64,000 bases of DNA from Mesodorylaimus sp. YZB2_4. Its lineage: Eukaryota; Nematoda; Enoplea; Dorylaimida; Dorylaimidae. The stretch is from positions 1 to 64,000 of the forward strand of contig JASANH010000525.1 in assembly GCA_030248295.1 (NCBI GenBank), written 5' to 3'. The position numbers and the translations under genes are program-made. The notes below the pieces were generated by a model that saw only the letters and a program-made list of their open reading frames with translations, was not told the DNA's origin and ran no database searches. This document shows positions 10,933 through 21,850 of this stretch, piece by piece. The stretch's first letter is position 1; each line of letters opens with the position of its first letter.

Positions 10933-13276
10933 CGCTTGATCAAAATAAAGACCTCTCACCTACACCAAATCGTTTTTTGTTTCTCGTTGATTCCAACGGG
11001 TGGAAAGGGGCCATTTGGAGTCATTTTGAAAATAAATGAGGTCATTCTCATCAAACCGAAATTTGTTTGATCTTGTCAGTGATACTACACTGGCGATAGG
11101 CTAATTTCCTTTCAATGAATTTTTCTCATTCAAAGAGCTGGTTTACGCTTCCTCCAATATCTTTTCGAAAAGCCACATAAAAAATATTTTTTGAAAAAGT
11201 TTTTTTTAATTCCCACAAAATAGAGATGAGAAATCCCTTCCGCCGTTCAAGTTTCTTCATGGGGCCATGAGGTTCTTGCTCGCGCTACAGTAGGCTCAAC
11301 AGCACAGTGCATGCGCTTGTTATATCAAAAAGCACCCGCCAAAGCGCGCCAAAAACGAAACAAAAATTCCAATCCAAGACGCCCAAAATGCAGCGAAAAT
11401 GGGTTTTCATCAAAATTTGGGAAAAATTAATTCGTTCTGTTCTTTATTTCAGTTTTCAACCGCCTCAAATTTTTTTCCGGTTTCTTAATGCTGTCATAAA
11501 ACGAGCACCCCCCCCCCTTGTAGCAGCGTTTCTTGTTGAAGAACCGTACGTATAGGCTAATTTAAAAACAGACTTGTGGTTCTGCAAAAATTGCATGAAA
11601 CACAATATTTTGGTCCTTAGTAATAAATTTATGCCTTGGCGGGTTCTTATCAAATTCTTGACAAGGAAGTCATACATTCATGATATGTGCGTCACGTGGT
11701 GAGATCTGCCTTAGATCTTGATAAGATTAGCATATTATCAAGATATTTGTAAGAAAGAAACACAAACTTGGCAAGACTTCACAAGAAAGGCCAGAATATG
11801 ACCTGACATGACAGGAAGTCATCCAGATGGGAAATGCGGGTTACGGGCTGCTGTGTGCATGTAAGGCTAGACCATTCAGCTGGGTACCTCTCCAAGAGCA
11901 AGGCAATGGGCGCAACAAAGTGCTGTCAGATGTGAAGAAAAGCGGACTGTGCTACTAGGTTCGATTTGAACGCTGGTAAACAGAAGACGGCAAAAGTAGG
12001 TAATGTGTGTGCTAAAAGTTGTTTCGGGAAAATACTGTACCGCTAACCCCACTTTCAGTCCAACCGGAACATAGGAGAAGCACAGAAGATTACGTAAACG
12101 TCATCTGTCATGTGTGGTAACATATTTGCAAGTTCTGTGTGAACTTGTATCGTGAGACTCCAAGTGGCTGGCTCTTAATCGAAAGTTTGACGAAACTGAA
12201 AAAGCGTTTCGAAAATGTGCTGACTGATGCTTAGATTTTCAAACCCGCTGCGAAATTCGAAATGGACCGGGTTATCAATCGCACGGAGCAATTAATAGCC
12301 CATGTTACATGCGATTTGTAGTGTCACAGATCTCCCTCAATGCGGACGGTGTTAAATTTGCAGCAAAGAATGCACAAACCCGAAAATAAGCGCACAGGAA
12401 ACGTCCAAAACCTGCAAAACTGGAGTGGCTCTTGACATAGCGCTCGTTCTAAGAAACATCCTTTCGTTCCCAATCTTTCAGACCTGCTCCTAGCGAGAGC
12501 TTCTTAGGAGCCATGTACGTCAGTTTTTAAAATACATTCCCTCCCAGACCAACACGGAAACTGCTTTTCAGTTTGCTATTATCGTTAGAGTTTTGACCCT
12601 TATACTTTTTCAAAAGATTTCTCCAAAAACTCAGTCGTCGAATTGTGACAATCACTACTTCTTCCCGCCGAGGTTGATTGTTGCGGTAAACGGCGAACAA
12701 TTTTTCACTTACAATTAGGTTTGTGACATTTTTAAGTATAATGCACTCAATTGATCTCATCACAAAGAAGGCGCTTGTTAGCTCTCAGATCACATCTACT
12801 ACACTTTCGCAATGTAACTTTCATGTTCGAAGACACAGTGTTAACTAGACATTCCGTATCGTCCACTCTCTCTCTCATGGGTCATAATAAGAGACCAATG
12901 TATCCTTTACACAAAGTATACTAGATAATCATGTCTATAAAATACAAACCTCTTTTTCGGGGTGTTACACCCCCATACTCATCCGGGATCGAATTAATTC
13001 CTCGCTAGAACGTTGGCACGTCCTGTAAACCCATTTTTATTTGTATCTAGCACTCATTATATCTGGGAGCGTCGTGTTTTTCGTGCTCGCACCCAATCTT
13101 TAGTTGAGAATTTGCGAGGCAAATACGCAGTGTCCACACCAGCAGCTGAGTTCGCCAAACGGATACGGATATGGTTTCTAGAATAAAATTTATGACACAT
13201 TGTAATATGGATTTCGAATTCGTGGCCACTTTTCAGATTTGTATAAACAATTTTGACGGATTTAATATACTGCATA

Positions 13277-13340
13277 GTTAAACGGTCATTCCTCATAAAC
13301 GGTCATTCCTCATAGTTAATACGGTCAATTCCTCATCAAG
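13277..13340. repeat. short tandem repeat
   Basis: The unit ACGGTCATTCCTCATA occurs about three times in imperfect form in an otherwise non-coding, A+T-rich stretch. No function is apparent. Confidence 0.6.
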
Positions 13341-13618
13341 ATACAGAGCTGTATATACAGCTGGCCTGATAATAAGGAAACCCATTAGCGAAAAAATTTC
13401 CGATTAATTTATTTGAAAGACTGGATAAAGTCTCAATGAATTAGATGCTACATGCGCTGTGGCATCCAATTATTACAGCGCAAAGAAGACTCGAAAAGAA
13501 TCAGACTGTGAGCGAGATCGGCATGATTCGTAATATTTTTTTCATGATACACTACATATCACATTGCTGTCGAGTTCTCTCAGCGTACGATTCCAGGCCT
13601 GTGTAGGCTCCCTGCGAT

Positions 13619-14620
13619 ATGTCGAACAATACTACTCTAGCAAGTTGCATGCAGTCACCGTCCTACTTGAAGCTGTTGTCTTATTCAAGGTTTGTCAGCT
13701 ATTCCATCACGTACCCTGTCTTCGCCATTCTATGTCCCCCAGCTCACATTCTTCTCCTCGTTGCATTCTACAAGCAATGGAAATCTGAGTCCGCCTACAT
13801 GTATCAAGTATTCAAAGCTATTTGCGAGACGTGCGAGACATTCGCGCACATTCTTTTCATTGCAACAATCAAATGGTGGTCGGGTGGAGCAGAAACTGTG
13901 GGTGTGGTATGGTTTAGGAAAAACTACTTATTCATGTTCTTTTCAGCGCACATTGTCTCGCCACTTTTTAACACTTTTTTTTGCTGTTCAATGCTCACGT
14001 CCTTGTGCATGACCATAGATCGAATTTTCGCCCTGGCTAAACCTTTCATTTATAAAAACATAAATAAAAGACGGCATCAATCAATTGCTTTCACCGTCAG
14101 CATGCTGCTCTGCCTTTCAATTAGCTGTTTTGATTCCTTTCGATTCACTGTTTCTGCTGACGGTGATTTATACCTTCTCTCATTGAACATGGCATACCTG
14201 AGAAGCAACCTGGCGAAAACCTTGTCGCACGTGCGCAGTTTCGCGTATGTATTTGGTGTTGTACTGTTGACAACTAGCAATCTCGCCCTTATCCGACTTT
14301 TCCAATCGAGATGCAAGAAAGTGAACCAAGCGATAAACACTGGCCCGAATGATATTCAGAAGAAAAAACAAGAAAAAACTTTAATTTTTTTATCATTAGT
14401 GCAATCTTGTACTGTTACTGCAAAATTTACAGGGGTTGCAGTGTATTTTTGGTTGCTGTATGGTATGCCCAATTTTTCTGTTTGTGGAGGCGGAGTGTAC
14501 AACGCGATTTTGACTGCCAGTGAGGAAGTTTTAGATGTTGTAGAAATATACCTAATTTTTATATTGAGCGATAGATGTCGTTTGATGGTCACGAAAGCTT
14601 TGCCTGTTTGTATTAGATAA
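13619..14620 (+). CDS. serpentine (7TM) receptor, nematode chemoreceptor type
   Basis: A single open frame of 333 residues starts at an ATG. It shows seven hydrophobic segments, beginning at about residues 25-55 (VSYSITYPVFAILCPPAHIL). A DRY-like motif follows helix 3 in MTIDRIFALAKPF, a basic intracellular loop precedes helix 6 (IQKKKQEKT), and a polar end follows helix 7 (FILSDRCRLM). The length and DRI motif fit rhodopsin-like nematode serpentine receptors close to the srsx/srx type. It would sit in the plasma membrane and probably senses a chemical or peptide ligand. The ligand is unknown and the subfamily is a guess. The gene appears intronless and stands alone. Confidence 0.8.
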   Translation: MSNNTTLASCMQSPSYLKLLSYSRFVSYSITYPVFAILCPPAHILLLVAFYKQWKSESAYMYQVFKAICETCETFAHILFIATIKWWSGGAETVGVVWFRKNYLFMFFSAHIVSPLFNTFFCCSMLTSLCMTIDRIFALAKPFIYKNINKRRHQSIAFTVSMLLCLSISCFDSFRFTVSADGDLYLLSLNMAYLRSNLAKTLSHVRSFAYVFGVVLLTTSNLALIRLFQSRCKKVNQAINTGPNDIQKKKQEKTLIFLSLVQSCTVTAKFTGVAVYFWLLYGMPNFSVCGGGVYNAILTASEEVLDVVEIYLIFILSDRCRLMVTKALPVCIR

Positions 14621-14649
14621 TGTGAAGATATTTCTATCAATGAAACCGC

Positions 14650-14996
14650 TTGGCCAAGTTTGGAACGAGCGGAAGGGTTTTACTGCTGTATGTATTGGTG
14701 TAGATTCCTGAACAATTTTAGAGTATAACAATTCTAACAGAGTTGATTCCTAAGCAATTTACAGCCTCTTGATGTTAAACTAAGTGAATAAAACACATAT
14801 GCATGATCTTTTGTGTGGGAGATTTAAAGGCATCCTACAAATTATGTCCCAAATGGATGCGCAGGTTAGGCCAAATCCCGTAGTGCCATAGAGCCGCAGA
14901 TGTCGAAGTGTGACTTCAATTCAAACTAATTGACACGATACAGAGCGTTGTAATGATAATTTTTTTTAGACACCTTCACTCTTTTTTCGTGCTCCA
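14650..14996. other. 3' flank of the receptor gene, nothing else seen
   Basis: There is an AATAAA near 14788, about 170 bp after the receptor stop codon, which could be its poly(A) signal. No other feature was recognised. Confidence 0.45.
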
Positions 14997-15569
14997 TCAA
15001 GTCCTCAATCCCTCAATGCAAGGAAGTGTGCCCCCCTGTTTTTCTATCAGCTCTCCATCAACTTCAAACACCCAATTCCTCCCTGTTCTGTCATCATAAG
15101 GCTGAGCAAAGTCGAATTTCATTTTTCCACACTCCCGCAAGACTTGCAAGTATTTATTCTTTGGAACAGAGAATTGCCAAATACTGCAGATGTCGGCCAA
15201 TTCCCTTTTGATCCAAGTGCCAAAAATTAATATAAAATTATTATTCCTAGTTGTCAACAGCGGACCACCATGATTGAATCTTTCGTACGAACAGCTAATC
15301 TTTGCGTAGCTTCCTTAAAAAAAATGACTCTAAGGATGTTCTGCCCACGCAATAAGCGGCTTCTTTACTGTAGAAGATATTTAGCAAAATAAGATTATAT
15401 CAGCATGAACAGCAGTTAAGGATATTCCTCTGAAAAATATAGAACAAGTGAAGGACCTCACCAGATGCGTTCGTAGCGCTGACTTGACCCTTGCCTGGCG
15501 CATTACATCCGCTTTGAAACACTGACCAACATACGGATAAAACAAGCCATTTTGCAAAAGCCATTTTCT
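14997..15569 (-). pseudogene. small secreted protein, family A copy 2 (probably degraded)
   Basis: Exon 1 starts at an ATG near 15569 in the context CAAGAAAATGG and encodes a signal peptide (MAFAKWLVLSVCWSVFQSG). It ends at a GTGAGG donor near 15463. A possible second exon after a TTCTACAG acceptor starts like exon 2 of copy 1 but soon meets a stop. The last coding stretch (to 14997) contains CSIWQFSVPKNKYLQVLREC followed by FAQP, matching copy 1 in cysteine and aromatic positions. The interrupted middle suggests a decayed gene, unless a splice site was missed. The function is unknown. Confidence 0.4.
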
Positions 15570-15624
15570 TGCCGCGTACTTAAACAAAAATGTAGCACGA
15601 TTTGAATGATTTGGCAAATACAGG

Positions 15625-16556
15625 GCGCTTATGGGTCCACAAATGTATCTGCGTTACACGCTTATTTTCAAAGTCAGAATGCTTGTAGCACGACGGCTCG
15701 GAGATACTCTTATAATCGTGTATCGGACGCTCTATGAGTTGCAAAAGGATGTTGAATCGTAAATCTTGTATTCAGATTCCGATTGTAACCTCTCCTGTGT
15801 AGGGTTGGGCATCATAGTCGCTGATCACAATTAATTCAATACTGATTATTTAGTAAGTTACATAGTCATTGTATCCAAGTCATCTTTCATCGTGATGCTC
15901 AGGTTTTTAAGCTGCTGTGACGAATCCCACAAAAGTCGCAAACTGAATAGACGATACTGACCGCCTGAATACGTTTTAGTGCGCAGCCATGTGATTCGCT
16001 AGCAATTTTTGTTTTCTGGTTAACATGTCACCAGTGAGATTTTCGGTTCCACTACTGAAAATGCACATAATAAACACTATGATATGCCAAGGCACGCTTT
16101 TTTCTGATCCGGCACACGACTGTTTTCTTCCACAGATGTAGCAGACTATGATGTATCAAAAAATAAACACATTCATTTCGTTGTGACGCAAAAATGACCA
16201 GCAAAAAAAATCCTCAGCACGCGCTTGGTCTCTATGGATTAAACAGACTAGTCATACTGTAGGTTCAAAAAAGACTTCCACGTGTATTCAGCGCGAGCGC
16301 CTATTCACCACTCCGCCGACTGGAAAACCTGGGAGGTGAGTTATAATCAGCTTCGAACTATTTACCCAAGAGAAAGCCACTGGGTGTCCTTTTCGTTCCC
16401 TCAGAGCATGGGCACACACGAGTATAAGCATTCTATTCAATAATGCAAGGATAGCCGGACGGATCGAATTGCCTGATATTGCTGGATGAGATCCTCAGCG
16501 CCGCAAACTGATATAGCATTTATTTATCTTTGATGGGCCTCCAGAGTACATGAAAG
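15625..16556. other. intergenic, nothing recognised
   Basis: Only short random frames are present in this interval before the TTAG-flanked transposon. No RNA gene or repeat was recognised. Confidence 0.45.
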
Positions 16557-16710
16557 TTAGGCCGCAGTCGCACTAGGTCCGAGAACGGTTCTAACTAGAA
16601 GCGCCCTCGATAAATTGTCCCTCGGTCGCACTACTGGTCGAGAATCGTTCTCATTCCAGTGCGACTTTGCATCTCTTCTCGCGAGAATCGTTCTAGAATG
16701 ATCTCGGAGT

Positions 16711-16891
16711 GGGGATTTTCATGCAATATGATGAAGATGACAAAAAGGCTCCGCCATTTGAAAAGCATCGAGAATCGAGCGAGAACTAATCTTCTGGTCG
16801 CACCAGAATGGAGAATCGTTCTTAGGTGGGATGCTTAGTTTTCAAATGGCGGAGCCTTTTTGTCATCTTCATCATATTGCATGAAAATCCC
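16711..16891. repeat. inverted repeat with arms of about 60 bp, upstream of the transposase gene
   Basis: The segment 16711-16769 is almost exactly the reverse complement of 16830-16891, with about 60 bp between them. The arms include GGGATTTTCATGCAATATGA and its complement. The right arm overlaps the 5' end of the transposase open frame, before its first ATG. The RNA or single strand could form a long hairpin, which may come from a local inverted duplication or act in expression of the element. Confidence 0.85.
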
Positions 16892-16903
16892 ACACAGATA
16901 GGT

Positions 16904-18406
16904 ATGTCTGCACCTGAGGGGAAGGTCTGGAAATCCAGAACCATAAAAGATGTTTTCGCGCATGATGTCCTTGTCCTTCGCAAGATCCTAAATTGTGAAG
17001 AATTCTTAAAGGTATCGTTCATTGTGGAGCGACCAGTTTCAGTTTTTGATGATTTTGATGATCATGCAAAATTCCAAATTGCCTATTGCAAAACATATCT
17101 GTACGACGCCATCGATAAGGCTTACGTTGAGCGCGAGGCAAAATTGTACCAAGAGATCAGATTGGAGCAAACTGCTGATCCAAATGCATCGTTGAGGCTG
17201 GCGATGGATGGTCGCTTTAGTCGCCCTGGCTTCTCAGCAACCTATGGCTTAGTCACTGCTCTCGACCTGGACCGAATGCGCATCGTTGCCTGCCATTGGA
17301 GGAAGAAAAACGACAATGATGTGTCGTCTAGTAGCGACATGGAAACTGTAGGAACGAGGACAGTGCTCAACTCGCTCGTCCACCCCTGCGATCCAAGGAG
17401 CTTCGACATGAATGCGATGGTAGCTTTGTTTGAAGGGGACGATGAGCAAGCTGCCACTGCATTGGCTCATCTACCAGCTGACAACGATTCCAACTTACCA
17501 GCTCCAATTCGCGTAGCTGCAATCGTAACAGACGGCAACTGCGCCGTTACAAAGATGATGAGCCAAGCCTTTCCCTCGATTCGCCATGATGGAGACCCAT
17601 GGCACGTGCTGAAAGCGGTAAAGAAGAGGCTGAACGATTTGGCGTGTCGGGCGGCAACTCGTGAAGTCGGTTATTGGAGCAAGTCAATAACCAATTTTTT
17701 GTGGACGGCCATGAAGACATGCGAAGGCGATGGGGACTTGTTGCTCGAACGATGGCGTAGCATCGCTTATCATATCTTTGACGTCCATGAATGGGAAACG
17801 GATACAGCGTTCATCAAGATTCATTGCTGCGAACACCTCACCGAGTACGCTGTCAATCGAGCTCCATTCTTGCTTCGGGGCTCTCCGGCCTATCAAGCTA
17901 TTCTAGCATTGGTCAACGACAAGGACCTTCAGCGACGCATTCTACGTTGTCGTCATTTTCTTGTCACATCGCCACTCGAAAACTATCATGCGGTCTTGTT
18001 GAAATATGTTCCGAAGAGGCTCCACTTTAGCGATTGGGCATTCTCAGTTCGTACGAAACTGGCTGTTATGGACTGGGAAGAGAACTACAATCGAGCTCCT
18101 CCTCTCACTTTGGATGGAACTAGCTTGTTCTACCTTGCTGTGCCACGTTCAGCAAATGAATGGCGCTTGAAAAAAACGACCCCACCGCACTCATATCGAT
18201 GGTCTCAAAGCTTAATCGATCTCGCTTTCTCGCTTGCCATTAGCGAATCATTGGGTGGAAAAAGGTTGTCGCAGACGCGCTCAATCGTTCCTGAAAAACC
18301 ATTGGTATCCGCTTTTGAGCGTCCAAACCGTCTGACAATGCTAGAACGCGACTATCGCCGTCGTCGCGGAGGAATTGATGATGAGGTTGTGGAGACTGAG
18401 TTCTAG
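16904..18406 (+). CDS. DDE-type transposase (MULE-like animal family)
   Basis: The protein is 500 residues if it starts at the first ATG (16904). The frame is open upstream to 16826 but only with a GTG, inside a hairpin arm, so an upstream exon is possible. Likely catalytic residues are Asp102 (RLAMDGRFSRPGF), Asp210 (AAIVTDGNCAV) with His234 shortly after (GDPWHVLKAV), and Glu359 (SPLENYHAVLLKYVPKR). This spacing and the final motif match a transposase family common in invertebrates and fish, usually annotated only as uncharacterised. No zinc-finger or THAP domain is seen at the N-terminus. The frame is intact, so the element may be young. Confidence 0.8.
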   Translation: MSAPEGKVWKSRTIKDVFAHDVLVLRKILNCEEFLKVSFIVERPVSVFDDFDDHAKFQIAYCKTYLYDAIDKAYVEREAKLYQEIRLEQTADPNASLRLAMDGRFSRPGFSATYGLVTALDLDRMRIVACHWRKKNDNDVSSSSDMETVGTRTVLNSLVHPCDPRSFDMNAMVALFEGDDEQAATALAHLPADNDSNLPAPIRVAAIVTDGNCAVTKMMSQAFPSIRHDGDPWHVLKAVKKRLNDLACRAATREVGYWSKSITNFLWTAMKTCEGDGDLLLERWRSIAYHIFDVHEWETDTAFIKIHCCEHLTEYAVNRAPFLLRGSPAYQAILALVNDKDLQRRILRCRHFLVTSPLENYHAVLLKYVPKRLHFSDWAFSVRTKLAVMDWEENYNRAPPLTLDGTSLFYLAVPRSANEWRLKKTTPPHSYRWSQSLIDLAFSLAISESLGGKRLSQTRSIVPEKPLVSAFERPNRLTMLERDYRRRRGGIDDEVVETEF

Positions 18407-18568
18407 TGAGCTGAAAAACATGCTGAAATATTCTTAAAATAATTATTACTATATTTGGTGAATTGATTTGTTTATTGTAGAGATGCGGCTTGGTGCAAAA
18501 GGGTCTGTTAGAATGTTGCAAAATTCTTCCTTCTCATATCATCACAATGAAAAACAGAGTTCGCTTTG

Positions 18569-19573
18569 TCAGTCCTCGTCATCACTACTGATCGTGAGCT
18601 CTTCCTCATCAGCACTCGCGTAATCCTTGTACGGCGCATTGAAAGGATTCGGCCAAGCCTACAAGAAATAACATGAGCGAAAAAAGGCATAAGCAACAGC
18701 GGTGCTGCCTAGGCAAGATGGTTTCGTCGATGTCTCACCTTTCGAACTGCTTTCACAATGCACGAACAAAGGGGCACCCGGCGTTTATGTCCCAACGAGC
18801 CGTGCAATCAAAATGTGATACTGCGATATGCAGCATAACGTAGCTCGCTGGCAAAAAAAGAATCACTGTGCCTTTTGTTCGACATATAAATCAAAGCTAT
18901 AGGCTCACCGATTTTCAAATCCTCCTTCAGGCATAGACAATCCTTTTTGCTCTCGAAGTGCTTCGGCCCACCCTTGAATTTTCTGAAATAAAGAAGTTCG
19001 CCATTTTATCAAGACATGAGCGAGGTAGAAATGTAAAAGGTCAGAGATGATAAAAAATAAGTAAAAGTTTCGAGGCCTCTTACCAGCGGTGCTAAGCCGC
19101 GTTCGTAAAACCCACTCGCATTGACGATGCAGTTGCTCTGACCCATTCGAGCATGGTATGCCATTCCGTACTGGGTACCAGAAGCGGCTGCCTCCTTGCA
19201 ACAAAAACAAGATTTTGGAAATCTATGCTCTGTTGTGCAGCCATGATCGCCTGTTCCGTCGGGCTTGCATGAGCACCAGGATAGATTTGCGAGACGATCG
19301 TCATCGATTCTTGCACGGAGTACATTGTTTGTCCTACAGTATGATAGGAAAACTAACTTTATGTATAATCGAGAAAGCTGGCGAAGGAAACAAAAAAGCA
19401 GACTTAGTCATTCACCTGTGCTTCGCAGCCAACTGTCTTTTCCTCTCATCCAACAGTTGCCGTAAGCGTTCATTTTTATTTGAAGGCTCGAACCGATAAG
19501 CTTCTTCAGCGAATGATGATTGCCGTTCGCTATCTTGATCCCTTCCGAAATTTTCGTTCGCATCGACCTCCAT
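18569..19573 (-). pseudogene. P2X7 C-terminal (ballast) domain protein gene, five exons, one in-frame stop
   Basis: Predicted exons are 19573-19416, 19333-19084, 18982-18909, 18847-18739 and 18658-18569; all junctions have GT-AG ends and keep frame over 226 codons. The N-terminus has YRFEPSN and a basic helix. Exon 2 carries a cysteine cluster (SWCSCKPDG, then SCFCCKE), as in the zinc-binding part of the vertebrate P2X7 cytoplasmic ballast domain. Exon 4 has RYAAYRSITF, then LHGSLGHKRRVPLCSC and IVKAVRK, where family members read W-x-G-x-L-G and PSC-V. The family's Trp codon is TGA here (18810-18808), which would stop translation. The end is acidic. The gene lies inside the TTAG-flanked transposon, convergent with the transposase. 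Confidence 0.72.
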
Positions 19574-19865
19574 TTTTTTAAAGCTTCAATAGTATTTCAA
19601 GGGCTTGGAAGAAAATTTCGGAGCGAAAATCGATATGTATGAAATACGAAATCAATTGCTCCTCGTAAGGTACGTCAATCCATCAGTCACTTCAAAAAAA
19701 AAAAGTCGAGCTGCCCACCTTTCGCTGCGCACACTGGCCTAATTCGATTTCGCATTGCAATAAGAGTCGGGACTCGGATTTGTAAAAAGAGTGACCGCTG
19801 GTCAATTGGGCGCTCTATATCGATAAAAATGATTGATTTTGTTAGATTCGCCGTGGTTCTTTCCC

Positions 19866-19929
19866 TCATGTCCATCTAAATCATCAAAAACTGAAACTGG
19901 TCGCTCCACAATGAACGATACCTTTAATG
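19866..19929 (-). repeat. inverted partial copy of the transposase coding sequence
   Basis: Read on the minus strand, this stretch repeats about 55 bp of the transposase gene (17004-17062), encoding KVSFIVERPVSVFDD before diverging. It lies just upstream of the P2X7-domain gene and points the same way. It therefore makes a long-range inverted repeat inside the transposon. Confidence 0.8.
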
Positions 19930-20339
19930 TCCACGCATATCCGCTAGCACCTTCTGTTATGAAAAGTTATACGCGTCTCAATACAGCCTAGAACAGTTAG
20001 CGCTTGGCATCTGAAAAGCTACTCTTCGCAACTAACGCAAGTTCATTGAAACAAGGTAGCTGTCTTGTGCGCGCCTCCTGATTATGGTCTTATTTTCAAT
20101 GCAAAAATTGTCCGATTGCAATAACGAGAAGCTAAATGGGCTGACTGCTAAATGGGAAGAGAAGCACCGACTGCTAGAGTGAGAAGCCATGATGAGAAAC
20201 ACGGCTGAAGCGAGAGATAATTTGCGTGCGGAGGGCTTCCCTATCGTAATAGATACATACCGAACATTACCGCCTGCGAGATCAAGTGTATTGCATAATG
20301 TACTGTAAGCATACAACAGATCGCTGTTCCACTGCGAAC

Positions 20340-21850
20340 TAATCGTGACAGAAGAATTTTATGCGGCTTATTCGTCTGCCACCTCTGGGAAATGAACTCA
20401 TCGTCAGCCTGCTAGCCTTGGTTCAGACTCTCTGCTGCTGCGAATTTATGGTGTGCCATTCATGCACGGTTACATAATCGGAAGAGCGCGCTAAGTACTG
20501 TATTGTGTTTTGCCCTGTATCGCATCTCACTCGCCAGCAGTACTCTTATACTTCAAAGAAAAAAACACAAAATTGACGAAGCAGGAACAAAACAAACACA
20601 TGAATTCTTAAAGAAATTGCAAGCAAAATTTGTTGTAGATACTGTCCTGCATGCCTTTTTCAATCTTCACGCGCGAGTGCAACCACCATTGGTCGGTCCA
20701 GCTGTGAGGGCTACGAACGCAGCGGCGCCTAATGAACACAGCCTAAGCGAACAAGTGACTAACCTTCCTAGCTCGCCGTTCCTCCACGAGCTACCAGCAG
20801 ACAAGCGACAGGCAGGCAGCTTTTGATAGCTAAAATCCCTCTCCTTCAAAATGTTCGCCAGCTTCCGACGTTCCGCGGTGCAATGGCGATGAGGGAAAGT
20901 TTAGTGTTCTTCAAATGAGCTTCTTTGTTTTGAGCTCTAAACAATTCGAATACATTATAATTGGTTAGAAGTTCCAGGTTTTGGTAGGGGTGATCTTAGC
21001 ACATTCCTAAAACTCAGACACGAGGAAAGTTGCCAAACTTGTTTCTCGAATACCTCGGGCAGGGCTGAAACGATGTAAGGTGTAATCAATGACGATCGAG
21101 GCAGTCAGACCATCCTGAGCTGCTTGGAGATTTTCTTTGAGGATCAGGAATTTCAAGACACGCACCCCCCTTCTGGAACAGAGTAATTAGAAATACACAA
21201 ATAGGCGGTAAGCTGAATTGAGCAGAGATATTCCCCAAATGCGACTAGAGGTCAATGACGCTGTGATCGTTTCGAAATTTAGCTCTCGCTCTATTTCCAG
21301 TAATGAGAGTCATAATTCGTCGGCTACATAGGATTATTTTATCCCGGGGGTTGCGATTCAGACACGCCTAACAGAAATCCGATTGAAATACAAGGACTCG
21401 AAACTAAATCCCATGAAATCGAAGGAAGAGTATGAAGTCACTAGATCATATATAAAAAAGTCAAGCGAATAATGAGGTGACGACGTGGAACTTAAAAAAA
21501 CTTTCAGTGATTCTTCCTCCTTCTGCGCCTGGGAATGTAGCCACGTCAGAACCGATTCCCAAGTCTATGTGCATTTCTCGTAAAAAAATGTACTGCTAAT
21601 GGCACAACAACAGAGAAGACTATGCCCGAAAATCCCCCTTCCATCCCTCTAGCTCTCAATGAGTAATTGCCAGCCCTACTAGAACTGGACAATAAACAAA
21701 CAAACAAAAGCCAGCAGCGTTTTGTTTGTTTTATCGATTGCCTCGAGTCTCTAATGGGTGGGCCTCTCAGTGATATAGCACGTGTAGATATATACCTGTG
21801 TGTTATAGAGTCGAGTTATCGGTCGACCGCTAACAACTGAGCCCCTCCCC
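20340..21850. other. inner right part of the 5.5-kb transposon, no gene recognised
   Basis: Short frames exist here, for example plus-strand 20503-20826, but none shows recognisable protein features. The last 200 bp before 22060 hold the subterminal words of the transposon end. Confidence 0.4.

Larger units (their letters stand above)
8640..13560. other. long gene-poor interval
   Basis: I found no convincing gene here. It contains an inverted-repeat element (10205-10932), a C-homopolymer near 11510, a short direct repeat near 13280-13340, and scattered degenerate GATC/GGATC-rich repeats around 9540-9960. A 78-residue minus-strand frame at 12527-12763 was considered, but no family was recognised. 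Confidence 0.5.

Noticed and set aside
12527..12763. 78-codon minus-strand frame
   Set aside because: Basic and Asn-rich, but with no recognisable motif or splice partner; treated as a chance frame.
16826..16903. N-terminal extension of the transposase from a GTG codon
   Set aside because: GTG is not a usual eukaryotic start and the extension lies in a hairpin arm; the first ATG at 16904 is preferred unless an upstream exon exists.
20503..20826. 107-codon plus-strand frame inside the 5.5-kb transposon
   Set aside because: No domain, signal peptide or repeat copy was recognised, and the start region resembles random sequence.
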